64,000 bases of DNA. Origin: Nigrospora sphaerica. Lineage: Eukaryota; Ascomycota; Sordariomycetes; Amphisphaeriales; Apiosporaceae. Under the pieces are notes generated by a model. It was not told the DNA's origin. It saw nothing but the letters and a program-made list of their open reading frames with translations, and made no database searches. This document shows, piece after piece, positions 24,277 through 33,484 of the stretch (positions are counted from its first letter, which is position 1; each line of letters begins with the position of its first letter). The translations under genes were made by a program, and so were the position numbers. The stretch lies in assembly GCA_018287875.1 (NCBI GenBank), contig JAGVVL010000002.1, forward strand, positions 5,890,001-5,954,000, in the 5' to 3' direction.

Positions 24277-25809
24277 TCACCACGACATTTCGGCGTCAGG
24301 CGCCTCGCCGACGGCGTCGTCGCCGGCGTCGCCGTCCAAGAGGGCCAGCTCCCGGGGCTCGAGGCTCCCGCCGCGGTCGAGGATCCGGCGGAAGAGGGCG
24401 CGGGCCTTGTCGTACTCGTGGGCGCGGCGGGCGAGGGCGTCCCTCTCATCCCTCGCCGCCGTCGACGTCGCCGTCGTCGCCGGGCCGGGCGGGGGCCGTC
24501 CCCGGGCCAGCCACGGCGCCGGCAAGTGCAGGTCGCCGATGTAGAGGGCCAGAAGGGCGCGCAGCCGCAGCAGCTCCGGGTGGTTGGTGTAAGGCCGGTT
24601 CTCCATGAGGCCGTCCATGCGCGCCGCGATCCGCCGCGCCGCGCTCTGGGCCGCACGCTGCGCCGCGTCGTGCGCCGCCCAGTACCGCGCCTCGCGTGCG
24701 TCGGCACGGCGCCGGATCCGCGCCTCGTAGGCGTCCTCGTCGTCCGCCCCGGCGGGCGGCGGCGACGCGGGCCACGGCTCGGGCGGCGGCGACGGGGAGC
24801 CCCCGGCCTCGTCGGCGGCCTCGCGGGCGGCGAGCCAGTGGCGCGCCAGCCGGAACTCGGCGTCGGCGTTGTAGATCTCGACGCTGAAGACGGCGGGCCA
24901 GAAGTCGATGGCGCTGGTCATCTGCGGCCGGTACTGGTCGTAAGGGTACTGTTGGGCCAGGCCCCGGAGGTACTCGGAGACCCTTTCCGCGTTGGCCGCC
25001 GTGCCCCAGCGGCGGGGAGCGTCGGGGTCGGGCGGCGGCGGCGCCACGGGGGCCGGCTCGCCGCCGAGGTCCCAGCCCGCGCCGTAGCCGGCGTCGGCCC
25101 CGTCGGTTCGTTCCTCGTCGGCGCTCCAACCGCCCGGGCCTGGCCGGCCCTCGGCCGTCCCGTCGCCGCGCATCAGGATCTCGGCCCCCACGTTCCAGAG
25201 CCCGTTAAGCCGCAGGTCAATGTCGCGGGTCCGCAGCACCAGGTCGAAGGCGCGCCGGGCGCGCGGAAGGTCGCCCTCGTGCAGGAAGCGGTGCAGTAGG
25301 GCCGTCAGCGTGGCGAGGTGGCGCACGCGCGCGGTCGCCGCCTCCCATCGGCCAGGCTCGCCGTCGGCCGGCGCGCGGGGGGGCCCGGCGAGAGGCGCGC
25401 GCCGCGTCCCTTCCGAGGCGTCCGTGTCGACGTCGGCCTCGGAGCCGCTTGTGGACCGGGCCGAGGAGACGGCCCGCCGCCGCCGCCGCTGCTGCTGCAG
25501 CCATCCCCTCCCGTCGTCGGGCAGCGCCTTGTGCGGGAAGCTCGGGTGCCGCTTCGAGGGCACCTCGGCCTCGGGCGCCAGGCCCGCCACGGCGAACTGG
25601 CGCAGCGTGTCGGGGTCGTGGGAGCGCGGGTTGATGACGGCATCCCGCGAGAAGGCCGACGGCGGAACGGGAGGGGACGAGGGCGGCTCCGAAGTGAACT
25701 GCTCTGGCGCGTCGTCGTCGTCGTCCAGGGATGCCGAGCTGCGCTTGCGCTTGTGGCTGTTGTGCTGCCCACGGCGGTAGCCCGGGATCGGTAGCGCGAA
25801 CGTGCCCAT
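24277..25809 (-). CDS. rrn11: RNA polymerase I initiation factor Rrn11-like
   Basis: Intronless 510 aa protein. In yeast Rrn11 is part of core factor (with Rrn6 and Rrn7), which recruits Pol I to the rDNA promoter in the nucleolus. The N-terminus has the usual basic, disordered stretch (HKRKRSS), then a conserved short block (LRQFAVAGLAPEAEVPSKRHPSFPHKALP). A helical repeat region begins near residue 155 (TLTALLHRFLHEGDLPRARRAFDLVLRTRDIDLR...LWNVGAEILMR), followed by QQYPYDQYRP and FWPAVFSVEIYNADAEFR, all typical of fungal Rrn11. The sequence is extremely GC-rich, with long Ala/Arg/Pro tracts, so some linkers may be expanded low-complexity DNA. It is convergent with EED. The family call is from recalled similarity. 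Confidence 0.8.
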   Translation of the reverse strand: MGTFALPIPGYRRGQHNSHKRKRSSASLDDDDDAPEQFTSEPPSSPPVPPSAFSRDAVINPRSHDPDTLRQFAVAGLAPEAEVPSKRHPSFPHKALPDDGRGWLQQQRRRRRAVSSARSTSGSEADVDTDASEGTRRAPLAGPPRAPADGEPGRWEAATARVRHLATLTALLHRFLHEGDLPRARRAFDLVLRTRDIDLRLNGLWNVGAEILMRGDGTAEGRPGPGGWSADEERTDGADAGYGAGWDLGGEPAPVAPPPPDPDAPRRWGTAANAERVSEYLRGLAQQYPYDQYRPQMTSAIDFWPAVFSVEIYNADAEFRLARHWLAAREAADEAGGSPSPPPEPWPASPPPAGADDEDAYEARIRRRADAREARYWAAHDAAQRAAQSAARRIAARMDGLMENRPYTNHPELLRLRALLALYIGDLHLPAPWLARGRPPPGPATTATSTAARDERDALARRAHEYDKARALFRRILDRGGSLEPRELALLDGDAGDDAVGEAPDAEMSW

Positions 25810-26890
25810 GGCGGGTGGAGGGGCAGGGAACCAGAGGGCAAAGTGAGGCGGGTGGTAGGGTGTTCGTGTGCGCGGGTGAACAGTGGAGGCAATTCCCAGC
25901 CTGAGGCTATTGGTCTAAGGACGAGGCCTCCCTGGTCCCCGCTGCGATCTACTCCGCCTGAGTAAGGGTGCGCGATCTTGCTGCTCGGTATCAACTTGGA
26001 TGTGGGGAAGGAAATGAACGTCCGATCCTGATGAAAAAAAGGTAAGTTGGACAGCCCAGAAAATGCGTGGGTTTGGAACTTGGGCCTTGGTCGAGGCAGT
26101 TTTGCAGACCCTGACGGGCCGAGCCGCACTTCGCATTAGCGCCAATGGATCTACTACATGACCTACGTGATGTACTTCTCCCCTACCATGTATGTGCTAC
26201 CTGACGTTATAGATCTTGGCCATTTCCCCAGCCCAGCACCTCGGTAGCCAACGACTCCTCGCATCAGTCGGTCAACCCCGGCTTTCGGAACCCCGCGACG
26301 GTACCGGTACTTTGGTACAGGATGAGATAAAGTTACAAGATCTCGCTAACCTGGTTCTGTCCCATGCCGGTTTTTAATTGCCACGACAGCTACCAAAATC
26401 TCTGCGTGGCATCATATCGCTAGATGATAACAGTTTCGTTCAGTGGCCGAGAGATGGAGCGAATATGCCAAACGCGCTGACTAAGTAATGGCCCGTATTA
26501 GTCTCTATACCGTAGAGACCAGAGGGTGAGCCAAGTTTGGGGCTCAAGTGAAAGTAATGATTTCCCAGCAGTAACCTGGCGGCGCATCACGACGACACCC
26601 GATGGAATCAGCTGGTCGTCAACAACAGCACCAGCAGGTCCCCCCTGCCGGTTCAGCGAAGGCTGTTTGGAACCACCACACCAGCTACAGGCAGAAGAGG
26701 AGAGCGACCCATTGCCGTAGAGCGTTACCGAATTTGGCGCCAAGCGGATGTACCTTGAAATTCCGTAATCTAGAACCGGTTCCTCTTTTATGTACAACCG
26801 TTTGCCGTACAGTCCATCGCCCGACCTTGGCAAGATGCGGCGAAGGCGACCAGCCGTAGCCCATGACGGAATGTGGGGCTTTGCCCGCAA
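25810..26890. other. Intergenic region, RRN11 promoter side
   Basis: About 1.1 kb between the RRN11 start codon and the stop of the NDUFA5-like gene. Open frames are short and show no conserved motif. An AT-richer part at 26.1-26.5 kb has no recognisable element. Confidence 0.5.
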
Positions 26891-27725
26891 TTAGTTGCGC
26901 TCAAAGTAGGACCACTGGCCCTCGGCCGGCTTCTCTTCGAGGTCCTCCCACCTGCGATTGCGTCAGTATTGGGCCCCGTGGTCTCGGGAATGGCCGCCGC
27001 CAAACTTACGGCTTGGACTCCAGCATTGTGTCGACGAGCTTGAGCTCGCCCCGTGCGACCTCGATCACCTCCTCGATGAGGCCACAGCCAATCTTGGTCT
27101 CGATCTCCTCGACCCTGTGATTGTCAGCCGTTGCACCTTACGTAGCGGGGCGGTCCTGGTTAACGTACTGTTCCACCGTCAATTGCGGCTCCGGCTCCCA
27201 GTGGACCTTGGCCAACTTCTCGGGCTTCCGCTGGAAAATGAGCTCCTGGTCGGCGCGCTCCTCGGCGGAGCGGGGTCCCTCGAGCTCTGCGCCCTCGTCA
27301 ATCTCGCCGTCCCATTCCTGGTAGCGGATGTCCTTCTCCTCGGGCTCGTGGCGCAGCATGTACTTTTGGCCGTTGCGCTCCACCACCCGCATCGTGGCAC
27401 CGTTCAGCGTCGAGTTGTTCGTGATGCGGAATCCGTCGGGGTTCGCGTCGAGGATCTTCTGTGCCTGGGCGGCCCACTCGTGGTGGCCCACGGGCTCGGC
27501 GGCCGTGACGATGGCCATGCGGTGCTTGGTCAGCGCCTCGACTGACTGGCGGTAGAGCGAGGTCTCGGGCGCGGCCTTGAGCTTCTCGAGCGTCGTGTTG
27601 TAGAGGTAGAGGAGCGTCGAGCGCGGCGACGTGGCCGTGTAGAGGCCCGTCAAGCCGGTCGGGGTGCCGGCCTCGAGGTACCGGGCCGGCTTGACGCTGG
27701 CCAGAAGTCGGAGTGTCCGCCGCAT
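26891..27725 (-). CDS. NDUFA5: Mitochondrial complex I accessory subunit, NDUFA5 (29.9 kDa) family
   Basis: Predicted 240 aa subunit of NADH:ubiquinone oxidoreductase in the inner mitochondrial membrane. Exons are 27725-27169, 27114-27010 and 26951-26891; introns are 54 and 58 nt. The N-terminus is basic and free of acidic residues for about 18 residues (MRRTLRLLASVKPAR), as in a matrix-targeting sequence. The ETC_C1 NDUFA5 domain follows (YNTTLEKLKAAPETSLYRQSVEALTKHRMAIV). The C-terminal extension typical of filamentous fungi is spread over the small exons: QLTVEQ-VEEIETKIGCGLIEEVI and WEDLEEKP...WSYFER. For the first intron a GTACGT donor was chosen; the alternative GTAAGG donor would leave an implausible 27 nt intron. 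The length agrees with the Neurospora 29.9 kDa subunit as I recall it. Confidence 0.88.
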
Positions 27726-27951
27726 CTTGGGTGAGCGGTCAATGGCTAGAATTGAACGGGGTGTACGATGGGCGAGTCTGTTGCCGGCCTACGGAAATCC
27801 ACCCGCAGCTTGGAGAGCTGGGACGTCAGGATGGAAGCTTGGACCATATCGAGTCACGTGGGGGGTCCAATCACGACGCCGCCAAATCAAATGTGGCTGG
27901 TGCGCCCTTCCCCACCGCCACAAGTCGGGCATGCTGTTAGTACTTCCCACC

Positions 27952-28430
27952 ATACCCAGCAGTCTTTCACCTCGGCGTGTCGCCCTCTTGCACCTTCGCG
28001 ACGGGGGAGGATGGAGTTTTGCGATCCCCAATGTTCTCCACCATGCCCTCTGGGGTAACCGGTACATGCTCCTTATAACGGCAATACCAGGCCAGACCCT
28101 TGGCAATGAATGGCCCCGTATGGACGAGGCATTCAAGGAGCACTATGTTAACCCTATCGCGGGCATATGTGAAGAGCTCGAGGGTTACACCGCCGACTAC
28201 ATCAGCGGTGTTGATGGACATCACCTCGCGGATTACTGCCTAGAAAACCGCGGCACAATACCCGGTTTCACCCGCGAACACCTCATTTCGAACTATGGAG
28301 AGCTGGGTATATCGGCTTCCCGCTTTCGGTTTTATCATTGTGATTTGAGGCCCAGCGGCGAGTAAGGCAGACATGAATGGAAGCGTCGGGCCCAATGAGG
28401 CTGGGGGATACGCGGTTGTGTGATGTTGCT
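27952..28430 (+). pseudogene. Relic of an aminoglycoside-phosphotransferase-like (APH) kinase
   Basis: One frame (to the stop at 28363-28365) reads like the middle of a fungal APH/choline-kinase-like protein: a LSPRRVALLHLRD stretch, IPNVLHHA, IPGQTLGNEWPRMDEAFKEHYVN, a GVDGHHLADY segment and the catalytic-loop remnant FYHCDLRPSGE. Intact members read HxDLxxxN there and continue to a DWE/DxD metal site. Here the frame stops straight after the loop, the Asn is lost, and a second frame carries a faint continuation (NGSVGPN...GGY) to about 28430. No start codon or N-lobe with the ATP-binding lysine is found upstream; the complex I gene starts only about 230 bp away on the other strand. I infer a truncated, frameshifted gene copy. 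An unusual intron at GTAAGG (28362) is a less likely alternative. Confidence 0.6.
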
Positions 28431-29524
28431 GTCGAGTGGATACCATCAATGGTGGAGTAGTAGTTAAACCAGATCTTTACTAAAGTCATATAAGAGGTGT
28501 ATAGGTGATGCTAACTCGCAAGATCCGAACAACTTGGGACGTATGTCTCGTCAGTAGAGCTATGGGCGGTTCTTGTATGGCTTTTCGCAGAGGGCCGCCC
28601 ACAAGGCCAGTCCTGCCTTACGGTGGTCCTTAAAGTAAGACATCAGGGTCACGCACGGAAGCCACAATATGCATAGCCGCTCTCGTGAACGGCTAACACA
28701 GAGTGTTCAATATATAGCAAGGGCAACGTTGGCTTTGTGCATTATGTCACGATCTAGCACCCCCATTGAGTACACTCGTCGGCGCTCACATTACACAGAG
28801 TACACAGCAGCTACCTACACCGTTAACGGTGTTATATCCGCATTGCATGTGGGAAAACCCAAGCTTACATGACACCAACGGGGTAAGGCAACTGCACGTC
28901 CGACACGCGGAGAGCCAGGCGAACTCGGGAAGCTGGCCGAGCTGCCGAGTTGTAAGTGATACCTTCCCCAACGGTTCATAAGTTTCGTCAGCATTTACCC
29001 CAGGCTGACGGGCTCCTCAAAAGCTCCTATTGTGCTTCCCCCCCCTTCTCAACTCCTGCCGCGGTGTCGAGACGATTGGAGGGGGCAAGACTTGCATCCT
29101 CCGAGCTGACGGACTACGGCGACGCTAAGCTTAGAAAAGCACAGGGGCGTGATCTCGCTTCGTATTTGCCATGCCGGGCCGGCAGGCGACCTAGTTCGTT
29201 GCCGTCAGGCCCTACCCGCTTCCTCGGACGTGAATCCTTTCGAAAATGTGGCGTTCCGGCGGCTTCCAATGGCGAGGCGGCTGGGCCGAAATCGCTACGT
29301 AATCGAGGATGGGCCGGTTTTTGCGGCTGACCCGCGCTGACCGAACTGCTGTTCCCCAAAGCCCGTCATCCGGAACCCAACTGGGGATGTGCAAAATAGC
29401 TTCCGCCCCGCGGACCGCGTGTATAACTGGCCACGGGCGAAGCAGCCCCTTAACTCCCCTTGTAGTCACGAAAAGCTTGGTCAGCTCGTGTTCAAATGAC
29501 TGGGTTGGCGCCCCCGGGGGAAAA

Positions 29525-29541
29525 GGGGGGGGGGGGGGGGG
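29525..29541. repeat. Poly-G tract (17 G)
   Basis: An uninterrupted run of 17 G, followed within a few bases by GAGGGG and, about 25 bp on, by C-rich DNA. It lies about 460 bp upstream of the secreted-protein start. Quadruplex formation is possible but not shown. Confidence 0.9.
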
Positions 29542-29883
29542 AGGGGTTCAACAAACCCCCTTCCCCCCCTTCCCTCTCCGCGACTCGAAACAAAGAGGAA
29601 CATCTGCACTTGATTCGCGGCCGGGCGATGGCTAGGTGAGCTGAGCGTTCCCCGGGACCAGACGTCTATGCCCGCGCATGAGCTTAGCGTCCAGCTGCTA
29701 GAACTCCGCCTCCACCAGGCAGCGGCCATGCAGGATACGCGTTCCGCCATGACCGGCTGGACACGAAGGGGGGCGGTCGTATTGTATCGTCGGGTGATCG
29801 GCCTCATGCCCTCCCGGTGGGTTCTTTTGGTTGTCGAGAGACGGGATGATCAGGCGAGTCAAGCCGTAGGGGCCACCCGGGAA

Positions 29884-29889
29884 TATAAA
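29884..29889 (+). promoter_or_regulatory. TATA box of the small secreted protein gene
   Basis: TATAAA lies 109 bp upstream of the ATG at 29998. The spacing leaves room for a short 5' UTR. Clear TATA boxes are uncommon in this window; the other good one is in front of the secreted protease. Confidence 0.6.
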
Positions 29890-29997
29890 GGAAGGGGAGG
29901 CTCCCACGATGAGGAGACGTAAGGTGCCTTCTCTCGCCCACACCGTCTTCGCCGACAATTCGCAGAATTTCCCGTGAATACCGCTCCCTCCCCAACC

Positions 29998-30287
29998 ATG
30001 AAGTTCCTCGCCGTCGTCGCCCTCGCCGCCGTGGCTCTGGCCGCTCCCGCCGAGCTGTCGCCCCCGCCGCACGAGTGCAGCCCGGCCCAGTACGCCTGTA
30101 CTAAAGACAACAAGGGCTGGGTCGTCTGCAACGTCAATGGCACCTGGCTGGTATGTGACTTAGTAACCTGATGACTTTGGCAGGGGCTTGCCTGTTGACC
30201 TTCCCTCCCCCTTTCGAACAGAACGCCGGTACCTGCCAGGCCGGCACGACTTGCAAGCCCATCAACGGCCTGCCCTACTGCGTTTAA
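29998..30287 (+). CDS. Small secreted six-cysteine protein, possibly chitin-binding
   Basis: Predicted 72 aa precursor. Exons are 29998-30150 and 30222-30287, with a 71 nt intron (GTATGT donor, AACAG acceptor). The first 16-18 residues (MKFLAVVALAAVALA-APA) form a clear signal peptide. The mature part of about 55 aa has cysteines at 27, 34, 44, 56, 62 and 71, giving three likely disulfides. Its pattern C-x6-C-...GW-x2-C-N-...G-W-...G-x-C-x2-G-x2-C-...G-x-P-Y-C resembles small fungal chitin-binding modules of the CBM19-like kind. Such proteins can be wall-associated or act as effectors that bind chitin; neither role is shown here. A TATA box precedes the gene. No GPI or transmembrane signal follows. 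Confidence 0.8.
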
Positions 30288-31048
30288 AGCCGTCGCCGGG
30301 TGGCCTGCTACCAGCAATCGACAAAAAGGACCGTCTTCCCCTGGTACCCCAAGACATGAAAAGGCCGAGGATGTACGGTGCTCGGTTGTACAGATATCCA
30401 GACAAATACACAGGCGGTCCAACAATTTAGCAAACGTAAAAGGTGACATGTCGCTTTCCAGGGGACTCTTCGCTCCTCGTCGTTTCCCTGTGACCACGAG
30501 TAAGGCTGTAGTTACTCGCTGCCCTCCACTAGTGCATCCGTGCCGGAAGCTCGTTCTCGCCCCCCGGGGAGGCCGTACGTAATAGCAGGCAGCTGGGCGC
30601 TTCTCACCTTGAACATGTATGTATGGATCACCGAGAGACGTGACGAAGCTTTGGCCGAACGTTTAATGTCTCCAGTCTGACCAGAGAATCACGACAGGCG
30701 TACGTATGGGATACCTCAAACTGGCCGGATGACGGGCGCGGTCGCTTCGGAAGCGTCCAGTCACGGATGGTGAGCTAAATATGTCAATTCGTCTCGGGTT
30801 CGGGCAAAATACAGCGTGGGATGAAACTCCATTTGCTCCATCAAAGCATCTTGTGACCTCCTACGACGTGCGGGACTGCAAAACTTCTGTTCGTACCTAT
30901 GGGGTTTCACCACTTCGGAGCGTTCATGTTTCGTACGAGGGTGTCTCTCAAAGAATACCTCAAGTTTCTAAAACAAAAGAAACAAAATCTCGGCCTTGTT
31001 CATCGCACTCTGTGGGTATAAATGAGGCATGGTGTAGGGCACAGCCCC
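30288..31048. other. Convergent intergenic region
   Basis: 760 bp between the 3' ends of the secreted-protein gene (+) and the BAR-protein gene (-). No conserved frame or repeat is seen; it should contain both 3' UTRs. Confidence 0.5.
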
Positions 31049-32349
31049 TTACGCGTTCTCGCGGCTCTTGCGGTAAGCAGCCTCTTGCTCAACCTGGAGT
31101 CCCTCAATGACGGGGGCAAGCTCGCTGAGAATCTCGTACGACTTCTTATGGTACTCGACCTGGGCGGCAATGAGCTCCGCGAGATTGCGGAGGGGCTCGG
31201 GGGTGTCGAGCACCTGTTGATAGGGCGTGAGTACGGTACGCAAGGGGAGGCAAGGCAGCGGAAATGGGGCGCGAGGTGCTGGAACAGGGCTTACATTCTT
31301 CATGACACTGACAGCCTCCTCGGTCTGGGTGACAAAGTCGTCCTCGGCCTTCTCGATCTCCTCCTGGGCCTCGGGACTGAGTTCCTCGTGCTGATCATCG
31401 CGGGGCGAGGTGGCGCCGCCAGCACCGCCCATCTTCCAGGTGGTGCCCCGGTGGCGCGATTTGACAGCATCGAGGTTGAGGCGGGCCTTCTCGACGTTTT
31501 TGCGCGCGCGAGTCGCAAACATCAAGTTGGTGTTGAGCGTCGTGTTCCAACCGGCCAGGTAGCGGCTCTGGATCTGGGCGTCCTGGGCGAGACGGGCCTC
31601 GCCGACGCGCTCGCTGGCCAGAGCGAACTTCTCGAGAGCACCGGCCAGGGGATCCTCGCCAGCGCCCGTGTGCTGCTGGTGCAACAGCTGAGAGCTGGCC
31701 AAGCTGGCGCGGGCGATGGCATGACTGAAGGTCTTGGGCTGGGGCTTCGCGGCAGGAGGGGCGGTCAGGGCGGCCTGGGCCTCAGCGGGCGTGGTGGCCG
31801 TCGACAGCAGCTGGACCTTCTCGCTCACAGTGCGGCCCAGGTCGGAGAAGGTCTCCTTAATGTTGGGCGGGTAGTCGTAAGCCTCGGTCGAGTACTGCGA
31901 CGTCACCGCCAGCATCTTTTGGTGAACCTGCTTGAGGGCATCGACGCGCTTCTCGAGGTCGATGTAGTCCGGGGGAAGCTGGGTCTTGCGGGCAGAGAGC
32001 TTCGTTAGTATCCGCACACGAGACGGCGGTGACGCGGGCGGCGCACCTTGTCCTCGGCCTGGCCCAACTGCTCCTTCGTGTACTGGAAGGTGCGCGAGGC
32101 GAAGGGAGTGATTTGCGAGCCGAGAGAGCTATGTTGCCGGTATGGTCAGCATCCGCTTTACGAGCAAGAGGCCGGCGGCGTAACAGCTGCGGCCACGGTG
32201 GCGCGACGGCGGCGACGGCGATGGCCATTGTGCGGGATGCGACACTTTCTGCTGGTAGGCGGGCAGACGGCACGGGCATGGTGGGGCAGAGCTCGAGGGA
32301 ATAAATGAACTGACCTCAGGCTGGAGCCGAATGCCTTGAAGTTCTCCAT
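31049..32349 (-). CDS. gvp36: BAR-domain protein, GVP36-like
   Basis: Predicted 323 aa. Exons are 32349-32315, 32128-32047, 31984-31295 and 31213-31049; introns are 186, 62 and 81 nt. The short first exons give MENFKAFGSSLS and LGSQITPFASRTFQYTKEQLGQAEDK, the usual N-terminal amphipathic start of this family. They join in frame to TQLPPDYIDLEKRVDALK and a long, heptad-rich helical region covering nearly the rest of the protein, including the MFATRARKNVEKARLNLD core. This is the BAR_2 fold of yeast Gvp36, a Golgi/endosome membrane-binding protein that affects endocytosis and vacuole shape. A polar insert near residue 230 (MGGAGGATSPRDD) interrupts the helices. Function is inferred from the family. 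Confidence 0.85.
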
Positions 32350-33484
32350 CGTTGGCGGTCTGAAGCGATATCTGTGGATAGGTCGGTCGGTTGGGGATGT
32401 GGAGGAATGGAAGGGGGGGGTTTGCAAAATGCAGATGCAGATGTTGAAACGTTGTCGGACAAGATGGTGAAGCGACGCTATGCTGCTCCCTCATTCGGGG
32501 CTTCCCCCCTTCAGCAAATCAAGACGCGGTGGTGCCTATCAGTGAGTACATCCATGTATGTACTTGGCCAAGCAGCCCGCTAAAACCACCGTTCTCTCCC
32601 TCACGTAGCCCTTCTCTATGCCAGCAGCATGTACCCAGTGGCCAGCATATGGGACTGCACCGGCATCCTACATCCTACAATTACATATGTACATACATCA
32701 CCTAACGTAAGGTGGGTTAATGTCCGACTGCAGGTACGCGAACCCTGACGTGGATCCCATCGACCTCACAAACCTGCGTGGACCTATAGAGCACTTAATG
32801 ATGATGGATGCCTGTTGCCAGCTCTCCGTCATGTATTCACGCATACGCAACTTGTATCCGTAATCCGCCCCGAATTGCTCCAGGTACGAGGCGCGTTCTC
32901 CCATCCACAGGTCAGGGGGATGTGCCAGGGCGGGCCCGCATTACGATGGCCCTTTGTCCAGCTCATCTCAGGGCTCGTACTGTCCAAGTTCCGCCGGCCT
33001 TTCCAATGCATCTCGGAACTCTCCCTGGACAGTGCCAGGCACGAAATAATCACTATGTTGGTAACAGGTCCCGGAATGGAGCTGTTGGGAAACAAAGAGA
33101 CCCTGAGCAAATAAGAGCGGCACGTGACAGATCTCCAACGCCTCTGGGAAAGGCGAACTAGAGCCGTCCATCTCAATGACACTACAGGATGCTAAGCACC
33201 GACGGAGGTCGGCCTTTGGAGACGGATAGCGCTAGGTGTATAGTCGTCAAATGGCATTAAGAAGGGATCGTCGCTCGCCAGTTGTAGCATCCAATGTCGC
33301 CATATGCCAAACCTGCTACATTACCTGTTCATCGTCGCCAAATGGTGGGCATGCGCTGCGCTGTCGGGCTTCATGAAGTCGTAATAAGATCCCTGGGGAC
33401 CATCCAAGGCCCCTGGTACCCAAAACATTCCAACCTGCACCGCTGCTTGCTCCGGCTAATGCATCCTTTCCTCCCCTGGCCCGC
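32350..33484. other. Intergenic region, BAR-protein promoter and nitrate reductase 3' side
   Basis: About 1.1 kb between two minus-strand genes. Open frames are short on both strands and none resembles a known protein. No structured element is recognised. Confidence 0.5.

Larger units (their letters stand above)
28431..29997. other. Intergenic region upstream of the small secreted protein
   Basis: About 1.6 kb between the phosphotransferase relic and the secreted-protein start. No conserved frame is seen. It contains a 17-G tract (29525-29541) flanked by a C-rich run, and a TATA box close to the right end. Confidence 0.5.

Noticed and set aside
24262..25299. 345-codon plus-strand frame opposite RRN11
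   Set aside because: Antisense shadow of the very GC-rich RRN11 gene; its Arg/Gly/Ala/Val composition is what antisense translation of Ala/Arg/Pro-rich coding DNA gives.
27142..27168. 27 nt intron (GTAAGG donor) in the NDUFA5-like gene
   Set aside because: Too short to be spliced. Using the upstream GTACGT donor gives a normal 54 nt intron and the family-typical LTVEQ-VEEIE junction.
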